This document shows, piece by piece, positions 5,383-5,953 of a stretch of 5,953 bases of DNA. Below the pieces are notes generated by a model. That model saw only the letters and a list, made by a program, of their open reading frames with translations. It was not told the origin of the DNA and did not search any database. The number at the start of each line of letters is the position of its first letter. Position 1 is the stretch's first letter. Source of the DNA: an uncultured Spartobacteria bacterium (GTDB lineage Bacteria; Verrucomicrobiota; Verrucomicrobiia; Chthoniobacterales; JAATET01); contig CALGTD010000048.1 of the NCBI GenBank assembly GCA_937901895.1, positions 1 through 5,953 of the forward strand. The letters are read 5' to 3'. Position numbers and translations under genes: made by a program.

Positions 5383-5775
5383 ATGCATTACTACCTTCTC
5401 GTTATTTCCGTCCCACTTTGGTGGATGGCGTTGCGTCTATTTTATCGCCAGACATCTTTTTTGCTAACATCCGTATCAACCACTGGGCATCTAGTGGATT
5501 GGAAAGAAAGTCGAACTCGTTCTCGATCATATTGGTATCCTATCGTTTCATTCACCGCGTCTGACGGCATTTCATATAAGATTATCGGAAATTCAGGATA
5601 TGGAACGAAGCCTTCATATCAGATCGGTCACTCTTTTCCCGTCCGTTATAACCCTTCATATCCCAAAACATCGCAGGTTTCCTCTTTTCTGCATTTTTGG
5701 ATGGCCCCCTTTTGTTTCTTCATTTTGGCATCGGCTGCGTCATTCGCGTTCTTGAAGAATGCTCAAATTCTATGA
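5383..5775 (+). CDS. DUF3592-like membrane protein, cassette C9
   Basis: Predicted 130-aa protein with the layout helix, small beta domain, helix: membrane segments at about 3-21 and 104-124. The middle part has the DUF3592 pattern: T-x-G-x-L-V-x-W near 34-40, YWYPIVSFTASDGISYK near 50-66, then Y79-x-I-G and a V-x-YNPSYP motif near 87-94. The family's function is unknown. A longer open frame extends back to 5284, but it runs through the attC. ATG 5383, 8 nt after the R' core, gives the natural N-terminal helix. The preceding bases TAAAG are AT-rich with no real Shine-Dalgarno sequence. The stop TGA (5773-5775) is its own, two bases before the attC core region. Confidence 0.82.
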   Translation: MHYYLLVISVPLWWMALRLFYRQTSFLLTSVSTTGHLVDWKESRTRSRSYWYPIVSFTASDGISYKIIGNSGYGTKPSYQIGHSFPVRYNPSYPKTSQVSSFLHFWMAPFCFFILASAASFAFLKNAQIL

Positions 5776-5777
5776 AG

Positions 5778-5904
5778 ACCGAACAAGGCGCTGCAGCTAA
5801 CCCCTAGCCGTCACGCGCCATTTCTCACGACCGCCCATCCTTTCCATTCACATCATTCCAGAGCTTGTGCGCCTTATCGGGGTAGCTGAGCTTGGCGTTT
5901 CGGC
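5778..5904 (+). repeat. attC site of cassette C9, with an irregular R' core
   Basis: A 127-bp attC with R'' ACCGAAC at 5778-5784, complementary to GTTCGGT at 5368-5374. The arms and AAGGC spacer are standard. The right core reads GTTTCGGC (5897-5904), one T longer than the GTTCGGC seen elsewhere. This belongs to cassette C10. Confidence 0.9.
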
Positions 5905-5953
5905 TATCAAAATCGCAACTCAGGCTCATCGTGGATATTTTCGGCGACACTGA
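5898..5953 (+). other. Start of cassette C10, truncated by the window end
   Basis: These 56 bases follow the G^TT boundary of the last attC. No ATG is present in the first part, unlike all other cassettes, where it lies 5-11 nt after the core. The frame containing GTG at 5931 is open to the window end and has AGG six bases before it, so a GTG-started gene is possible, but too little is visible to call a gene. Confidence 0.6.

Noticed and set aside
524..5904. Regularly spaced repeats as a CRISPR array
   Set aside because: The repeats are about 127 bp, separated by coding units of roughly 370-560 bp (about 1.2 kb where the IS sits), and have integron core sites. There are no short direct repeats with unique 30-40-bp spacers.
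1..5953. Integron integrase, attI or cassette promoter in the window
   Set aside because: No ORF resembles a tyrosine recombinase on either strand, and no attI or convincing -35/-10 pair was found.

Overview
The window is a stretch of a cassette array from a chromosomal-type (sedentary) integron. It holds nine complete gene cassettes and the edge of a tenth, all in the same orientation on the + strand. Each cassette is about 490-690 bp, except one enlarged by an insertion sequence. Each carries one short ORF that starts 5-11 nt after the cassette boundary and ends at or just before an attC recombination site. No integrase, attI or cassette promoter is visible, so the window lies inside the array. 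Most attC sites are about 127 bp and near-identical, as in sedentary chromosomal integrons. The organism cannot be named from the sequence. GC content looks intermediate, and this attC style with C-terminal tails such as QGAAANP recalls hypothetical proteins of environmental bacteria, possibly Verrucomicrobiota; that is recollection, not proof.

Layout by cassette (boundaries at G^TT of the R' core): C1 54-644, pseudopilin-like exported protein; C2 645-1136, small membrane protein; C3 1137-1731, SRPBCC/START-like protein; C4 1732-2269, lipoprotein; C5 2270-3575, a 107-aa-type ORF split by an 841-bp IS5-family element on the minus strand; C6 3576-4152, four-helix membrane protein; C7 4153-4684, soluble unknown protein with a structurally different attC; C8 4685-5368, membrane-anchored unknown protein; C9 5369-5897, DUF3592-like membrane protein; C10 from 5898, truncated by the window end.

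The strongest internal evidence is covariation. For each complete cassette the seven-base core at its start (R') is the exact reverse complement of the seven-base core at its end (R''), although the core differs between cassettes. This fixes every boundary. It also shows that the IS insertion happened inside an otherwise intact cassette. Removing the IS and one TA restores an open reading frame that stops six bases before R''.

The most unusual observation is that five of the nine cassette ORFs (C1, C2, C3, C4, C6) read into the attC in the same frame, so five unrelated proteins share the C-terminal tail Q-(G/D)-A-A-A-N-P with a stop codon supplied by the attC. The other four stop before it, and none uses either other frame. 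The genes do not form a pathway. Six of nine encode exported, lipid-anchored or membrane proteins, so the array looks like a store of envelope-related accessory genes.
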